DNA from: a bacterium
GTDB taxonomy: Bacteria > Patescibacteriota > Minisyncoccia > Minisyncoccales > PWPS01
Length of the DNA: 40,732 nucleotides
Direction: 5' to 3'
NCBI GenBank assembly: GCA_018400895.1
Contig: JAGYLR010000002.1
Span: 1-40,732 of the forward strand
In this document: positions 8,225 to 16,384 of the stretch, one piece after another
Layout: every line of letters starts with the position of its first letter
Numbering within the stretch: position 1 is the stretch's first letter
Made by a program: the position numbers and the translations under genes
The notes under the pieces: generated by a model
Databases searched by the model: none
What the model saw: only the letters and a program-made list of their open reading frames with translations
What the model was told of the DNA's origin: nothing

Positions 8225-8648
8225 TCTTTTCTATAATTTTACCTCCTGCTTTTTCTATTTTTTCTTTAGCGCTTTTCGATATCATGCACCCACTTATATT
8301 AACTGCTTTTGATATTTCTCCATCTCCTAATATTTTAACAGAAGGACTTTTTTGTTTTATCACTTTTCTTTCAACTAAAAGTGCGTAAGAAACTTCTTCT
8401 CCATCTTTAAAATTATTTTCTATATCTTTAAGATTTATAGAAACCACCTTTCTAAAAGGATGAAAATCATACCCTCTTAGTTTAGGATAACGTTTTACAA
8501 GATCACGTACTGCTGGAGGCATTTTTCTTCCTGCTCTAGAACTCTGACCCTTAATCCCTTTTCCAGAGTATGTACCTCTCTTGCCTCCGCGCCCTATACG
8601 TTTCTTATTTTTTGACCTGTTCTTCGGTTGTATTTCGTGAATCTGCAT
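8217..8648 (-). CDS. rplO: 50S ribosomal protein L15
   Basis: Assembly protein of the large subunit (uL15). The Gly/Arg-rich start of L15, KRIGRGGKRGTYSGKGIKG, follows MQIHEIQPKNRS, so I use the ATG at 8648 (143 aa) and not an in-frame ATG at 8696 that would sit deep in rpsE. Even so it overlaps rpsE by 44 nt, a large overlap. rpmD (L30), which normally sits between these two genes, is missing, as is usual in CPR bacteria. The C-terminus has the usual ISKSAKEKIEKAGG. Confidence 0.95.
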   Translation of the reverse strand: MQIHEIQPKNRSKNKKRIGRGGKRGTYSGKGIKGQSSRAGRKMPPAVRDLVKRYPKLRGYDFHPFRKVVSINLKDIENNFKDGEEVSYALLVERKVIKQKSPSVKILGDGEISKAVNISGCMISKSAKEKIEKAGGKIIEKNG

Positions 8649-9102
8649 GTTTTTTAACTTTAAGTTCTTTAAGGGCAACAAGCGTTGCTTGTGCATTTGT
8701 TAACTTGTTTCTTGTTTTCCCTATTATTTTTCCTGATATATTCTTTATTCCAGCCATTTTACAAATAATTCTTACAGTTCCTCCTGCTACAAGACCACGA
8801 CCTTCTGATTGCGGTTTTAGTAATACAGTAGCTGCTCCGTATTTTGCTTTCACTTCATGAGGGATTGTTCCTTCAACAATAGGAACTTTAATAATATTTT
8901 TCTCTGCTCTTTTTATTGATTTTTCTATCGCTTGTTGAACATCCTGACCCTTAGCAACGCCAAGGCCAACTTTACCTTTACCGTTACCAACTATTACCAA
9001 GGTTCTAAACCTAAGACGTCTTCCTCCAGAAGTCATTCTCTCTACTCTTTTTATTCCGAGAACTTCGTTCTCAAATTCTTTTTTTATTTCTTTTTTAGGC
9101 AT
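8605..9102 (-). CDS. rpsE: 30S ribosomal protein S5
   Basis: Small-subunit protein uS5, which takes part in decoding fidelity and lines the mRNA entry. 165 aa with the S5 signature (GGRRLRFRTLVIVGNGKGKVG) split as GGRRLRFRTL and VGNGKGKVGLGVAK, then IPHEVKAKYGAATVLLKP. The C-terminal 20 residues (KKHADSRNTTEEQVKK) form a charged tail encoded within the rplO overlap. One base separates it from rplR upstream. Part of the spc segment. Confidence 0.96.
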   Translation of the reverse strand: MPKKEIKKEFENEVLGIKRVERMTSGGRRLRFRTLVIVGNGKGKVGLGVAKGQDVQQAIEKSIKRAEKNIIKVPIVEGTIPHEVKAKYGAATVLLKPQSEGRGLVAGGTVRIICKMAGIKNISGKIIGKTRNKLTNAQATLVALKELKVKKHADSRNTTEEQVKK

Positions 9103-9103
9103 T

Positions 9104-9445
9104 TTAAATCTTTATTCCTCCTTTACGAATACCCTCAGCTAAAGCCTTTACTCTCCCATGATAAAGATATCCACCTCTATCAAAAACAGCATTTTTTATT
9201 TTTTTCTCTTTTATTTTCTTGGCAAGCAATTCTCCTACAGCAAAAGCAGTATTTGTTTTATTTTCTTTACTCACCTCTTTATCACTAGCAGAAACAAGTG
9301 TGGTACCTTTTGTATCATCAATTGCTTGAACATATATATGTTTAAGTGAACGAAACACACAAAGGCGAGGACGATCAGAACTTCCAAAAACTCTAGCCCT
9401 TATTTTTCTGTGTCTCTTTTGTCTGTTTTTCTTTTTATCAATCAT
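9104..9445 (-). CDS. rplR: 50S ribosomal protein L18
   Basis: Binds 5S rRNA in the central protuberance (uL18). The 113-aa sequence has RHRKIRARVFGSSDRPRLCV, FRSLKHIYVQAIDD and ending FDRGGYLYHGRVKALAEGIR, all typical of bacterial L18. Length is normal for the family (about 115-120). Five bases separate it from rplF upstream and one from rpsE downstream. Confidence 0.96.
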   Translation of the reverse strand: MIDKKKNRQKRHRKIRARVFGSSDRPRLCVFRSLKHIYVQAIDDTKGTTLVSASDKEVSKENKTNTAFAVGELLAKKIKEKKIKNAVFDRGGYLYHGRVKALAEGIRKGGIKI

Positions 9446-9450
9446 ATTTA

Positions 9451-9987
9451 TTATTTCCCAACACCTTTCTTACCTTCTTTTAAAATTACAACTTCATCTT
9501 TGTATCGGATTCCTTTGCCTTTATAAGGCTCCGGTGGACGTATCTTTCTTATTTGTGCAGCAACACGTCCTACTAAATCCTTTTTAATACCAGAAACTTT
9601 TATAATATCTTTTTCTATGGCAAATTCTACACCTTCAGGAGCACTAAGTTCCACAGAATGAGAAAATCCAACTCTAAAAACAAGTTTGTTTTCTTGTAAC
9701 TCTGCCCTATAGCCAACACCTTTTATTTGAAGCTCAACTAAATATCCAGAGCTTACACCAAAAACCATGTTTGCTATAACAGCACGTGTTGTTCCCCATA
9801 AAGCTTTACTCTTTTTTGTTTTTCTTCTCTCAGAAACAACTATTTCACCATCATTAATTTTTACTTCTATCTCTGAAGAAATTTCCATACTCAACTCTCC
9901 CTTGGGACCTTTTACGGAAACAACGTCTTCATTTATATTAACATCAACTCCTGTTGGTATTTTTATTGGTTTTAATCCTGTTCGTGA
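9451..9987 (-). CDS. rplF: 50S ribosomal protein L6
   Basis: Large-subunit protein uL6 near the sarcin-ricin loop. The family N-terminus MSRTGLKPIKIPTGVDV fixes the start at 9987 (178 aa); an upstream in-frame ATG at 10026 would overlap rpsH and adds a non-homologous MEEKKYVKSGKN. The C-terminal L6 signature PPEPYKGKGIRYKDEVV is intact. The start is 7 nt after the rpsH stop. Confidence 0.96.
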   Translation of the reverse strand, partial: SRTGLKPIKIPTGVDVNINEDVVSVKGPKGELSMEISSEIEVKINDGEIVVSERRKTKKSKALWGTTRAVIANMVFGVSSGYLVELQIKGVGYRAELQENKLVFRVGFSHSVELSAPEGVEFAIEKDIIKVSGIKKDLVGRVAAQIRKIRPPEPYKGKGIRYKDEVVILKEGKKGVGK

Positions 9988-9994
9988 CATATTT

Positions 9995-10387
9995 TTACCA
10001 GATTTCACATATTTTTTCTCCTCCAATTGCGTTCTTTCTTGCTTCTTCTCCGGTCATAATCCCCTTTGATGTTGATAATATCAACACCCCTATTCCTCCT
10101 TTGATTTTAGAAATATCTTTTGCAGAAGAATATATTCTTTGACCTGGTGAAGATATTCTATGTATCTCAGTTATTATAGGAGCACCCTCTTCATACTTTA
10201 ACACAAGGTGTAAAAAACGAAGAGACTGTTTTTTCTTTTTAATAACTTTCTCTAATAATCCTTCTTTTTCCATCACTTTAGCAATTTCATACTTTAAGTT
10301 AGAAAAAGGAAGCTCAACTGCTGGCTTTGAAACAGCCTGTGCAGTTTTTATTCTATTTAGCATATCTGCTATTGGATCAGTATTCAT
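9995..10387 (-). CDS. rpsH: 30S ribosomal protein S8
   Basis: Primary 16S rRNA-binding protein uS8, and in model bacteria the translational repressor of the spc operon. The 130-aa sequence begins MNTDPIADMLNRIKTAQAV and ends with the S8 signature around GVLILSTSKGIMTGEEARK and IGGEKICEIW. Nine bases follow rpsN. No obvious S8-binding mimic was identified in the spc segment. Confidence 0.96.
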   Translation of the reverse strand: MNTDPIADMLNRIKTAQAVSKPAVELPFSNLKYEIAKVMEKEGLLEKVIKKKKQSLRFLHLVLKYEEGAPIITEIHRISSPGQRIYSSAKDISKIKGGIGVLILSTSKGIMTGEEARKNAIGGEKICEIW

Positions 10388-10396
10388 GTATCTTTT

Positions 10397-10579
10397 TTAA
10401 CTAGATTTTCTAATTCCAGGAACTTCACCTTTATTGGCCATTTCTCTAAAACATATTCTACAAAGACCAAACTTTCTGATGAATCCTCTTGATCTTCCAC
10501 AACGAAAACATCTATTAACAGTTCTCGATGTAAATTTTGGTTTATTATTTGATTTTTCTATTTTTGCTTTCCTAGCCAT
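10397..10579 (-). CDS. rpsN: 30S ribosomal protein S14 type Z
   Basis: Zinc-binding short form of uS14 (60 aa). It has two CxxC pairs, C24/C27 (NRCFRCGRSRGF) and C40/C43 (LCRICFREMA), which coordinate zinc in this subtype. The zinc-free long form has about 90-100 residues. It abuts the rplE stop with no gap, in the normal spc position between L5 and S8. Confidence 0.96.
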   Translation of the reverse strand: MARKAKIEKSNNKPKFTSRTVNRCFRCGRSRGFIRKFGLCRICFREMANKGEVPGIRKSS

Positions 10580-11134
10580 TTATTTTTTTAGAGGTACTCC
10601 AAGTTGTCTAAACAACTCTTCTCCCTCTTTTTTATTTTTTGCTGTAGTGACTATTGTTATTTCCATCCCAAAAAATTCAGTAACCTTATCTGGCATTATT
10701 TCTGGAAAAACTAACTGTTCTTTTATTCCTATAGTCAGATTACCTTCTCTATCTATTGATGAAGGATTTATTCCTTGAAAATCTCTAACCCTAGGGAAAA
10801 CTACGTTTATTAATTTTTCAAGAAAACCATACATCCTTCTTCTTCTTAAAATCACTCTTAATCCTACTGGCATCCCTTTTCTAAGACTAAAACCAGATAC
10901 CGATATCTTTGCTTTTCTAATCTGCGGATATTGACCTGTTATTACAGAAAGATCTTCAGATATGCGTTTTATTATTTCATCACGTTTAGAAACATCTTTC
11001 AAGGTGCGCTTTCCTACCCCAACATTAACAACAATCTTATCTAAACGAGGACAAGACAACGCATTTTTTCTATCAAACTTTTTACAAAGTGATGGAATTA
11101 CTTCTTTTTTATATTTTTCTTGAAGAGTAATCAT
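10580..11134 (-). CDS. rplE: 50S ribosomal protein L5
   Basis: Binds 5S rRNA in the central protuberance (uL5). Start chosen at the ATG of MITLQEKYKKEVIPSL (11134), which overlaps the rplX stop as ATGA; the ATG 15 nt upstream adds only MQSEG. The protein has 184 aa with the L5 signature PRLDKIVVNVGVGK, then VGLRVILRRRRMYGFLEKL and FGMEITIVTTAKN. Normal length. Confidence 0.96.
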   Translation of the reverse strand: MITLQEKYKKEVIPSLCKKFDRKNALSCPRLDKIVVNVGVGKRTLKDVSKRDEIIKRISEDLSVITGQYPQIRKAKISVSGFSLRKGMPVGLRVILRRRRMYGFLEKLINVVFPRVRDFQGINPSSIDREGNLTIGIKEQLVFPEIMPDKVTEFFGMEITIVTTAKNKKEGEELFRQLGVPLKK

Positions 11135-11424
11135 ACCTTCTGATTGCATTTTTTACAAATTCTTCCCTCTTTACTGCTAGCAAGACGTGTAGCATTTTTA
11201 CACTTTGCATGAAAAAACTTAACATTTGAAACGTCTAATGGTGCAGGAAACTCAACAACTTGACCTTTCTTCCCTTGTTCTTTTGGCTTAACATGCTTTC
11301 TTAAAAGATTTACACCCTCTACAGAAACCTTGTTTTTTTCAGGAAAAGCATACAAAACCTTACCCTTTTTGCCACGGTCTTTGCCTGTTATTATAAGAAC
11401 TGTATCTCCTTTTTTTATTTTCAT
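11131..11424 (-). CDS. rplX: 50S ribosomal protein L24
   Basis: Early assembly protein uL24 with an N-terminal KOW motif (KIKKGDTVLIITGKDRGKKG) followed by VEGVNLLRKHVKP. The C-terminal part contains KCKNATRLASSKEGRICKKC, a Cys-containing tail resembling the zinc-ribbon-like end seen in some bacterial L24 proteins, although only three cysteines are present. 97 aa. It ends in a 4-nt overlap with rplE and starts 56 nt after rplN. Confidence 0.95.
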   Translation of the reverse strand: MKIKKGDTVLIITGKDRGKKGKVLYAFPEKNKVSVEGVNLLRKHVKPKEQGKKGQVVEFPAPLDVSNVKFFHAKCKNATRLASSKEGRICKKCNQKV

Positions 11425-11480
11425 ACCTGCTATATTTTTACGTTTCCAATATTATTTGTTATTTCTATTATATTTTCAGA

Positions 11481-11852
11481 TTAGACAACTTCCTTTGCCA
11501 TTGTAATAATTTCTTTATATCCCTTTTCAGCTAACTCTCTAGGGATAGGACCAAATATTCTTCCACCTTTTGGCTTTGTTGTTTTACCATCCAAAATAAT
11601 TGCTGCATTTTCATCAAAACGAATATAAGAACCATCCTTTCTCTTGTAATTATATTTTTGGCGAACTATAACAGCACGAATTACATCATGTTTCTTAACT
11701 TCTTTTCTTGGCTCTGCTTTCTTTACTGCAGCCACAATTACATCACCTATTCTAGCATACCTTCTTTTACTGCCACCAAGCACCTTAAAACACTGGATTT
11801 CCTTAGCTCCAGCATTATCGGCTACTTTTAACATGGTTTGTGGTTGAATCAT
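11481..11852 (-). CDS. rplN: 50S ribosomal protein L14
   Basis: Large-subunit protein uL14 at the subunit interface. The universal start MIQPQTMLKVADNAGAKEI sets the ATG at 11852 (123 aa, standard), overlapping the rpsQ stop by 4 nt; an in-frame ATG 21 nt upstream adds non-homologous residues. The signature KKHDVIRAVIVRQK and GGRIFGPIPRELAEKGY is intact. Confidence 0.96.
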   Translation of the reverse strand: MIQPQTMLKVADNAGAKEIQCFKVLGGSKRRYARIGDVIVAAVKKAEPRKEVKKHDVIRAVIVRQKYNYKRKDGSYIRFDENAAIILDGKTTKPKGGRIFGPIPRELAEKGYKEIITMAKEVV

Positions 11853-12079
11853 ACTTTCTTGATAACTCTCCACCTTTTATCTTTAGATAAAGGTTTTGTT
11901 TCTTCAATTAATACATTGTCTCCTTCTTTTATTTCTCCCTTTTCGTCATGTGCTTTATATCTTTTATGCACTTTATAACGTTTTTTATAACGAGGATGTT
12001 CTTTTAATCTTTCTACGCGCACAACAACAGTTTTTTCTTGTTTATCAGAGACAACTACTCCTTTTAATTTATTTCTCAT
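11849..12079 (-). CDS. rpsQ: 30S ribosomal protein S17
   Basis: Primary 16S rRNA-binding protein uS17, an OB fold. The 76 residues include LKGVVVSDKQEKTVVVRVER, HPRYKKRYKVHKRYKAHDE and the C-terminal IEETKPLSKDKRWRV, the S17 signature. It overlaps rpmC by 11 nt and rplN by 4 nt. Confidence 0.96.
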   Translation of the reverse strand: MRNKLKGVVVSDKQEKTVVVRVERLKEHPRYKKRYKVHKRYKAHDEKGEIKEGDNVLIEETKPLSKDKRWRVIKKV

Positions 12080-12263
12080 ATCTTTTCTCGTTTAATATTG
12101 TTTTTATGCGTGCTACATCTCTACGCAAATTAATTGCTTCTTTTGTATTTTTAACTTTTGATATTGCAGAAGAAAATTTTATTTCTTTAATTCTTTTTTC
12201 CATTTTGTCTATATCTTTAAGACACTCATCTTCTGTTTTTTTTCTTATATCTTTTGCTTTCAT
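12069..12263 (-). CDS. rpmC: 50S ribosomal protein L29
   Basis: Small two-helix protein uL29 at the polypeptide exit tunnel, a docking site region for SRP and trigger factor. 64 aa: MKAKDIRKKTEDECLKDIDK at the start and the conserved LRRDVARIKTILNEK at the end. The middle is more divergent than usual. It overlaps rplP by 4 nt and rpsQ by 11 nt; position between L16 and S17 supports the call. Confidence 0.93.
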   Translation of the reverse strand: MKAKDIRKKTEDECLKDIDKMEKRIKEIKFSSAISKVKNTKEAINLRRDVARIKTILNEKRYEK

Positions 12264-12667
12264 ATCTTCTTTACAAATTTAGTTTTCATAGGAAGTTTGT
12301 CAGCAGCTCTAGAAAAAGCCTCTTTTGCCATCTCTTCACTTATTCCTTCTATTTCGAATATAACCCTTCCCTCTTTAACAGGAAAAGCATAATGATCAAC
12401 AATTCCCTTTCCTCCTCCCATAGGAACCTCTTGACCTTTTCTAGTTATTGGCTTATATGGAAAAACTCTAATCCAAAGCTTTCCTCCTTTTCTAAGATAA
12501 CGTATTATTGCTCTTCTTGCAGCTTCTATTTGTCTAGAGTTTAAAAAACCATTAGCCTCTGATTTTAACCCATAACTACCAAAATCAATTGAAGATCCTT
12601 TATAAGATATTCCTTTAATCTTACCTTTACGGTGTTTTCTGTGTTTTACTTTCTTTGGAACAAGCAT
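12260..12667 (-). CDS. rplP: 50S ribosomal protein L16
   Basis: uL16, near the A-site tRNA and needed for late assembly. 135 aa with MLVPKKVKHRKHRKGKIKG at the start, then RKGGKLWIRVFPYKPITRK and the L16 signature GQEVPMGGGKGIVDHYAFP. Normal length. It starts 2 nt after the rpsC stop and overlaps rpmC by 4 nt. Confidence 0.96.
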   Translation of the reverse strand: MLVPKKVKHRKHRKGKIKGISYKGSSIDFGSYGLKSEANGFLNSRQIEAARRAIIRYLRKGGKLWIRVFPYKPITRKGQEVPMGGGKGIVDHYAFPVKEGRVIFEIEGISEEMAKEAFSRAADKLPMKTKFVKKI

Positions 12668-12669
12668 AA

Positions 12670-13311
12670 TTAGAATTTTTCTCCTTTATAAATAAACACT
12701 TTTACTCCTATTGCTCCATAAGAACAACGTGCTATCTCATGCGCATAATCAAGGTCGGCACGTAGTGTTTCTCTTTTTAACTGACCTTCTTGAAAATACT
12801 CTTTACGTGATATTTCAACACCATTTAATCTTCCAGAAACCTGTATACGAACTCCTTTAACTGCCTTATTCATTATCACTTTATGGAGAGTTTGTTTTAC
12901 AACTCTTCTGTATTGCATTCTTTTCTCTAATTGTCTTGCTATGTCTTTTGCCACAAGTGAAGCAGAAAGATAAGGCTCTTTAACTTCTTTTATTTCAAGT
13001 TTTAATTTCTTTTTTGAATCTTTAGAAGGCAATTCTTCTAAAAGCATTGATTTTAATTTTTTAACTCCCTCTCCTCCTCTTCCAATTATAAGACCAGGTC
13101 TTGATGTATGAATTATTACATTTGTTTCTGATGGTGATCTTTCTATTTCAATTCTATCCAATCCCATACTATTCAGATTTTTCTCTAATAAATTTCTTAT
13201 CTTGTGATCTTCTTGTAAAAATTCAGGAAAATCCTTCTCATAGAATCCTTTTGAATTCCAGTCTGATGTTGTCTTTATGCGATATATTTTCGGATGTACT
13301 TTGTGTGTCAT
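12670..13311 (-). CDS. rpsC: 30S ribosomal protein S3
   Basis: uS3 forms part of the mRNA entry tunnel. 213 aa: MTHKVHPKIYRIKTTSDWNS at the start, KH-domain loop with SRPGLIIGRGGEGVKKL, and the C-terminal domain with GVRIQVSGRLNGVEISRKEY and YGAIGVKVFIYKGE. The usual C-terminal tail is short. It overlaps rplV by 4 nt. Confidence 0.96.
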   Translation of the reverse strand: MTHKVHPKIYRIKTTSDWNSKGFYEKDFPEFLQEDHKIRNLLEKNLNSMGLDRIEIERSPSETNVIIHTSRPGLIIGRGGEGVKKLKSMLLEELPSKDSKKKLKLEIKEVKEPYLSASLVAKDIARQLEKRMQYRRVVKQTLHKVIMNKAVKGVRIQVSGRLNGVEISRKEYFQEGQLKRETLRADLDYAHEIARCSYGAIGVKVFIYKGEKF

Positions 13312-13823
13312 ATCGATTTACGTCTAAATACTTTCTTTGTTTTTGCTTCACCTACTTTAGGTGTCTTCTTTTTTTCTTGCTGTTGATCTTTAAAATCAGC
13401 AGATTCTTTTTTAACTTCTTGTTTTGGTTTTTCTTCTTTGTAAACTTTTTCTATCTTTGCTCTCTTTCCCTTTTTTTCTATTTTTCTTCCTTGAATATCA
13501 TCTAAGGTCAAACTAATATGTGATGTCCTTTTTAATATTGAAGACACAGATCCTCTGGCACGAGGCATATATCTTTTTAATACTGGTCCTCCATCAACTT
13601 TTATTTCTGATATATATAAATCTTCTTTCTTTAGTCCAAAATTGTGTTCAGCATTTGCAGTTGCAGAGTTTAGGAGTTTTAATAAAGGCTTTGCTGGTCT
13701 TTTTACTGTAAAACCTAAAATCTTCTCTGCTTCTTTTAGCGAGCGTCCGCGAAGAAGATCGGTAACTAATCGAACCTTTCGTGGGGATATTCTTATGTAT
13801 CTAAGATTTGCTTTTACTGCCAT
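13308..13823 (-). CDS. rplV: 50S ribosomal protein L22 with a long Lys-rich tail
   Basis: uL22 lines the polypeptide exit tunnel. Residues 1 to about 112 are a standard L22 (LRYIRISPRKVRLVTDLLRG, then NSATANAEHNFGLKKEDLYI and GPVLKRYMPRARGSVSSILK). They are followed by about 60 extra residues rich in Lys, Glu and Gln (for example KEEKPKQEVKKESADFKDQQ), making 171 aa against the usual 110-115. The tail looks disordered and would extend from the ribosome surface; its function is unknown. It overlaps rpsC by 4 nt. Confidence 0.94.
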   Translation of the reverse strand: MAVKANLRYIRISPRKVRLVTDLLRGRSLKEAEKILGFTVKRPAKPLLKLLNSATANAEHNFGLKKEDLYISEIKVDGGPVLKRYMPRARGSVSSILKRTSHISLTLDDIQGRKIEKKGKRAKIEKVYKEEKPKQEVKKESADFKDQQQEKKKTPKVGEAKTKKVFRRKSI

Positions 13824-13826
13824 AAT

Positions 13827-14114
13827 TTATTTTTTTCCTTTTTCAGTTTCTCTTTGCATCTTTCCTCCATGTCTTATAAACTTTTTTGTTGGAGAAAATT
13901 CTCCTAAAAGATGCCCAACCATATCTTCTGTAATATATACTGAAATATGCTCTTTTCCGTTATAGACTCCAAAATTAAAACCAATCATATCTGGTGTTAT
14001 TACAGCTGCTCTACTCCAAGTCTTTACAACAGTTTTATCACCCTGTTTTAAATCTTTAATTTTTTTCAAGAGCCTTTCATTTACATTCGGCCCCTTTTTA
14101 AGACTTCTTGCCAT
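13827..14114 (-). CDS. rpsS: 30S ribosomal protein S19
   Basis: uS19 in the head of the small subunit, contacting the A-site region. 95 aa with MARSLKKGPNVNERLLKKI and the signature YNGKEHISVYITEDMVGHLLG followed by GEFSPTKKFIRHGGK (the two overlap at the family pattern). Three bases separate it from rplB and from rplV on either side. Confidence 0.96.
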   Translation of the reverse strand: MARSLKKGPNVNERLLKKIKDLKQGDKTVVKTWSRAAVITPDMIGFNFGVYNGKEHISVYITEDMVGHLLGEFSPTKKFIRHGGKMQRETEKGKK

Positions 14115-14117
14115 ATT

Positions 14118-14879
14118 TTACTTTTTTTTAGAAGCTCTCTTTATAATATATCTATCTGTTTGTGTTCTTTTTCTAGTTTTTACTCCGCGAGCAATCTTTC
14201 CCCAAGGAGTCTTCGGAGAAGGCATTCCTATTCCTACTCTTCCTTCTCCTCCACCATGAGGATGATCAACAGGATTCATTGCTGAACCTCTTACAACTGG
14301 TCTTCTTCCCATTTTTCTTGATCTACCTGCTTTACCAATATTTTTATATCTGTGTTCTGAATTTGATATTTCTCCGATAGAAGCAAAACACTCGCTAACA
14401 ACTTTTCTCACTTCACGTGAAGGCATTCTAATGTGTGTATATTTGCCTTCATGGGCAAGTACAGATGCAGAAGATCCTGCACTACGAATCATTTTTCCTG
14501 GTCCATCTGGATGTAAAGAAACATTATAAACTGAAGTACCTACAGGAACATTTTTAATACGCATTCTATTCCCTGGTTTTATTTCTGCTTTATCATTAAT
14601 AATAACTTTATCTCCCACTTTCATTTCTTTGTGAGCAAGAACATATCTCTTTTCTCCATTTTTATAAAGCACAAGAGCAATATCAGCTGTTCTATTGGGA
14701 TCATATTCTATTGTTAAAACCTCTCCATCCACACCTAAAGGAGACTGTCCAAAACTAATTATTCGGTACATTCTTTTTACACCACCTCCTCTGTGCCTAA
14801 CACTTATTCTTCCTTTATTTGACCTCCCACCCGTTTTTTTTATTGGGGTAAAAAGTTTTTTAGGTGTGTTTGTGCTCAT
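14118..14879 (-). CDS. rplB: 50S ribosomal protein L2, shortened N-terminus
   Basis: uL2 supports subunit association and the peptidyl-transferase centre. The core is canonical (KKTGGRSNKGRISVRHRGGG; NPVDHPHGGGEGRVGIGMPS, with the conserved His of VDHPHGGGEG). Using the ATG at 14879 (MSTNTPKKLFTPIKKTGG) gives 253 aa, about 20 residues shorter than typical L2, because the usual N-terminal arm (KKYKPTTPGRR-type) is missing. An upstream ATG at 14909 would overlap rplW and adds nothing L2-like. Confidence 0.95.
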   Translation of the reverse strand: MSTNTPKKLFTPIKKTGGRSNKGRISVRHRGGGVKRMYRIISFGQSPLGVDGEVLTIEYDPNRTADIALVLYKNGEKRYVLAHKEMKVGDKVIINDKAEIKPGNRMRIKNVPVGTSVYNVSLHPDGPGKMIRSAGSSASVLAHEGKYTHIRMPSREVRKVVSECFASIGEISNSEHRYKNIGKAGRSRKMGRRPVVRGSAMNPVDHPHGGGEGRVGIGMPSPKTPWGKIARGVKTRKRTQTDRYIIKRASKKK

Positions 14880-14886
14880 AATTGTA

Positions 14887-15168
14887 TCATTTTGACGAAG
14901 TAATATCAATCCTTTCTCCCTGTTTTACCTTGACAATAGCTTTTTTGTACCCACTACGAATTCCTTCTATTCTTCCAACTCTTCTTTTTTTTGATGGTAC
15001 GCTTATCACTCTTACACTAACAATATTAACTTTATACATCTTTTCTACTGCTTCTTTTATTTCTGCCTTGTTGGTATCTTTCCCAACTTTGAATACATAA
15101 AAACCATCTTCTGCTATTACAGTAGATTTTTCACTTATATGTGGTTTTGTCAGAATTATCTTTTTCAT
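14887..15168 (-). CDS. rplW: 50S ribosomal protein L23
   Basis: uL23 sits at the tunnel exit and is the docking site for trigger factor and SRP. 93 aa: ILTKPHISEKSTVIAEDGFY, then FKVGKDTNKAEIKEAVEKMY and the loop with PSKKRRVGRIEGIRSGYKKA. Normal size. It overlaps rplD by 4 nt. Confidence 0.95.
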   Translation of the reverse strand: MKKIILTKPHISEKSTVIAEDGFYVFKVGKDTNKAEIKEAVEKMYKVNIVSVRVISVPSKKRRVGRIEGIRSGYKKAIVKVKQGERIDITSSK

Positions 15169-15794
15169 TTTACAAAAGTATCTTTTATAATCTTTAAAGA
15201 TTCCTTTGGTATAACTATGTTTTTATAGGATAACAGAATTAAAGGATTTATATCCTTTGCTTGAATTGTATCAATATTTTCTATATTTCTTGTTGAAAGT
15301 ATTGCCTTTTTATCCATTTCTGGAAGAAGTATCAGTGTACTTCCTTGCAAAGAAACTTTTTTAATAAAGGTGTCTACTATTTTTGTCTTTATTGTATTTA
15401 TTTTAAAATCAGAGACAGGAAATACCATCTTACTATCTTTCTTCCCAGATAAAACCATTAATAAAGCTTTTCTTCTTGCCTTTTTGTTAATCTTTTTTTT
15501 GTAATTTCTCTCTTTTCTAGGACCAAAAGTAACACCACCGCCAACCCATATTGGTGAACGGTTTGAACCGTGTCTTGCTCTTCCTGTTCCTTTTTGACGC
15601 CAAGGTTTTTTTCCACCACCACTCACATCTCCCCTGTCTTTAGAATGAGCACTCCCTTGTCTCCTATTAGACATTTCTGTTTTAACTACCTGATATATCA
15701 AATCGGAATTAATTTTTACATCAAAAATCTCTTTAGGAAGAGTAATATCGCCTTCTTTTTCACCATTTATATTGTATAAATCTACCTTAGTCAT
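15165..15794 (-). CDS. rplD: 50S ribosomal protein L4
   Basis: uL4 reaches into the exit tunnel; in E. coli it also represses the S10 operon. 209 aa with the tunnel-loop signature GSAHSKDRGDVSGGGKKPWR, QKGTGRARHGSNRSPIWVGG and GPRKERNYKKKINKKARRKA. It overlaps rplC and rplW by 4 nt each. Confidence 0.96.
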   Translation of the reverse strand: MTKVDLYNINGEKEGDITLPKEIFDVKINSDLIYQVVKTEMSNRRQGSAHSKDRGDVSGGGKKPWRQKGTGRARHGSNRSPIWVGGGVTFGPRKERNYKKKINKKARRKALLMVLSGKKDSKMVFPVSDFKINTIKTKIVDTFIKKVSLQGSTLILLPEMDKKAILSTRNIENIDTIQAKDINPLILLSYKNIVIPKESLKIIKDTFVK

Positions 15795-16375
15795 CCTTCT
15801 ATTATTAAAAGCCCTCCTTTTATTCCTGGAGTAGCTCCTTTTATCAAAATAATATTATTTTCTACATCAGTATCAATAATCTCAATATTTTTTACGGTTG
15901 TTTTATCAGAACCCATTCTACCAGCCATCTTTTTACCCTTAAATACTCTCTGAGGAAATGCAGACCCGATTGATCCTGCTTTACGATTATTATGTTTTGT
16001 TCCGTGAGAAGATGTAGCTGCTCCACTAAATCCCCATCTCTTCATTACTCCAGCAAATCCCTTTCCTTTAGAAACTCCTTGAACTTTCACTTTATCTCCT
16101 TTGGTAAAAAAATCTGCTTTTATTTCATCACCTATTTTTAATTCCGTACTACCTTTAAATTCTTTTACATAACGAAAAGCTTTTCCATTTTGTGATTTTC
16201 CTGCTCTTTTATTAACAATAAATCCAATCTGGACAGCTTCGTATCCATCATTATCTTTTGTTTTTATTTGAGTTACTGTACAAGGTCCTGCTTCAACTAA
16301 AGTCACCGGGATAGATTCTCCTTTCTCGTTAAAAACTCTACTATTACCTATTTTTTTTCCTAATATAAACTTCAT
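15791..16375 (-). CDS. rplC: 50S ribosomal protein L3
   Basis: uL3, an early assembly protein reaching the peptidyl-transferase centre. The 194-aa sequence starts MKFILGKKIGNSRVFNEKGE and has the L3 signature KGDKVKVQGVSKGKGFAGVM and KRWGFSGAATSSHGTKHNNR, then GSAFPQRVFKGKKMAGRMGS. The 118-nt gap to rpsJ upstream carries two hairpins (listed separately). Confidence 0.96.
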   Translation of the reverse strand: MKFILGKKIGNSRVFNEKGESIPVTLVEAGPCTVTQIKTKDNDGYEAVQIGFIVNKRAGKSQNGKAFRYVKEFKGSTELKIGDEIKADFFTKGDKVKVQGVSKGKGFAGVMKRWGFSGAATSSHGTKHNNRKAGSIGSAFPQRVFKGKKMAGRMGSDKTTVKNIEIIDTDVENNIILIKGATPGIKGGLLIIEG

Positions 16376-16384
16376 AATGGGCGA

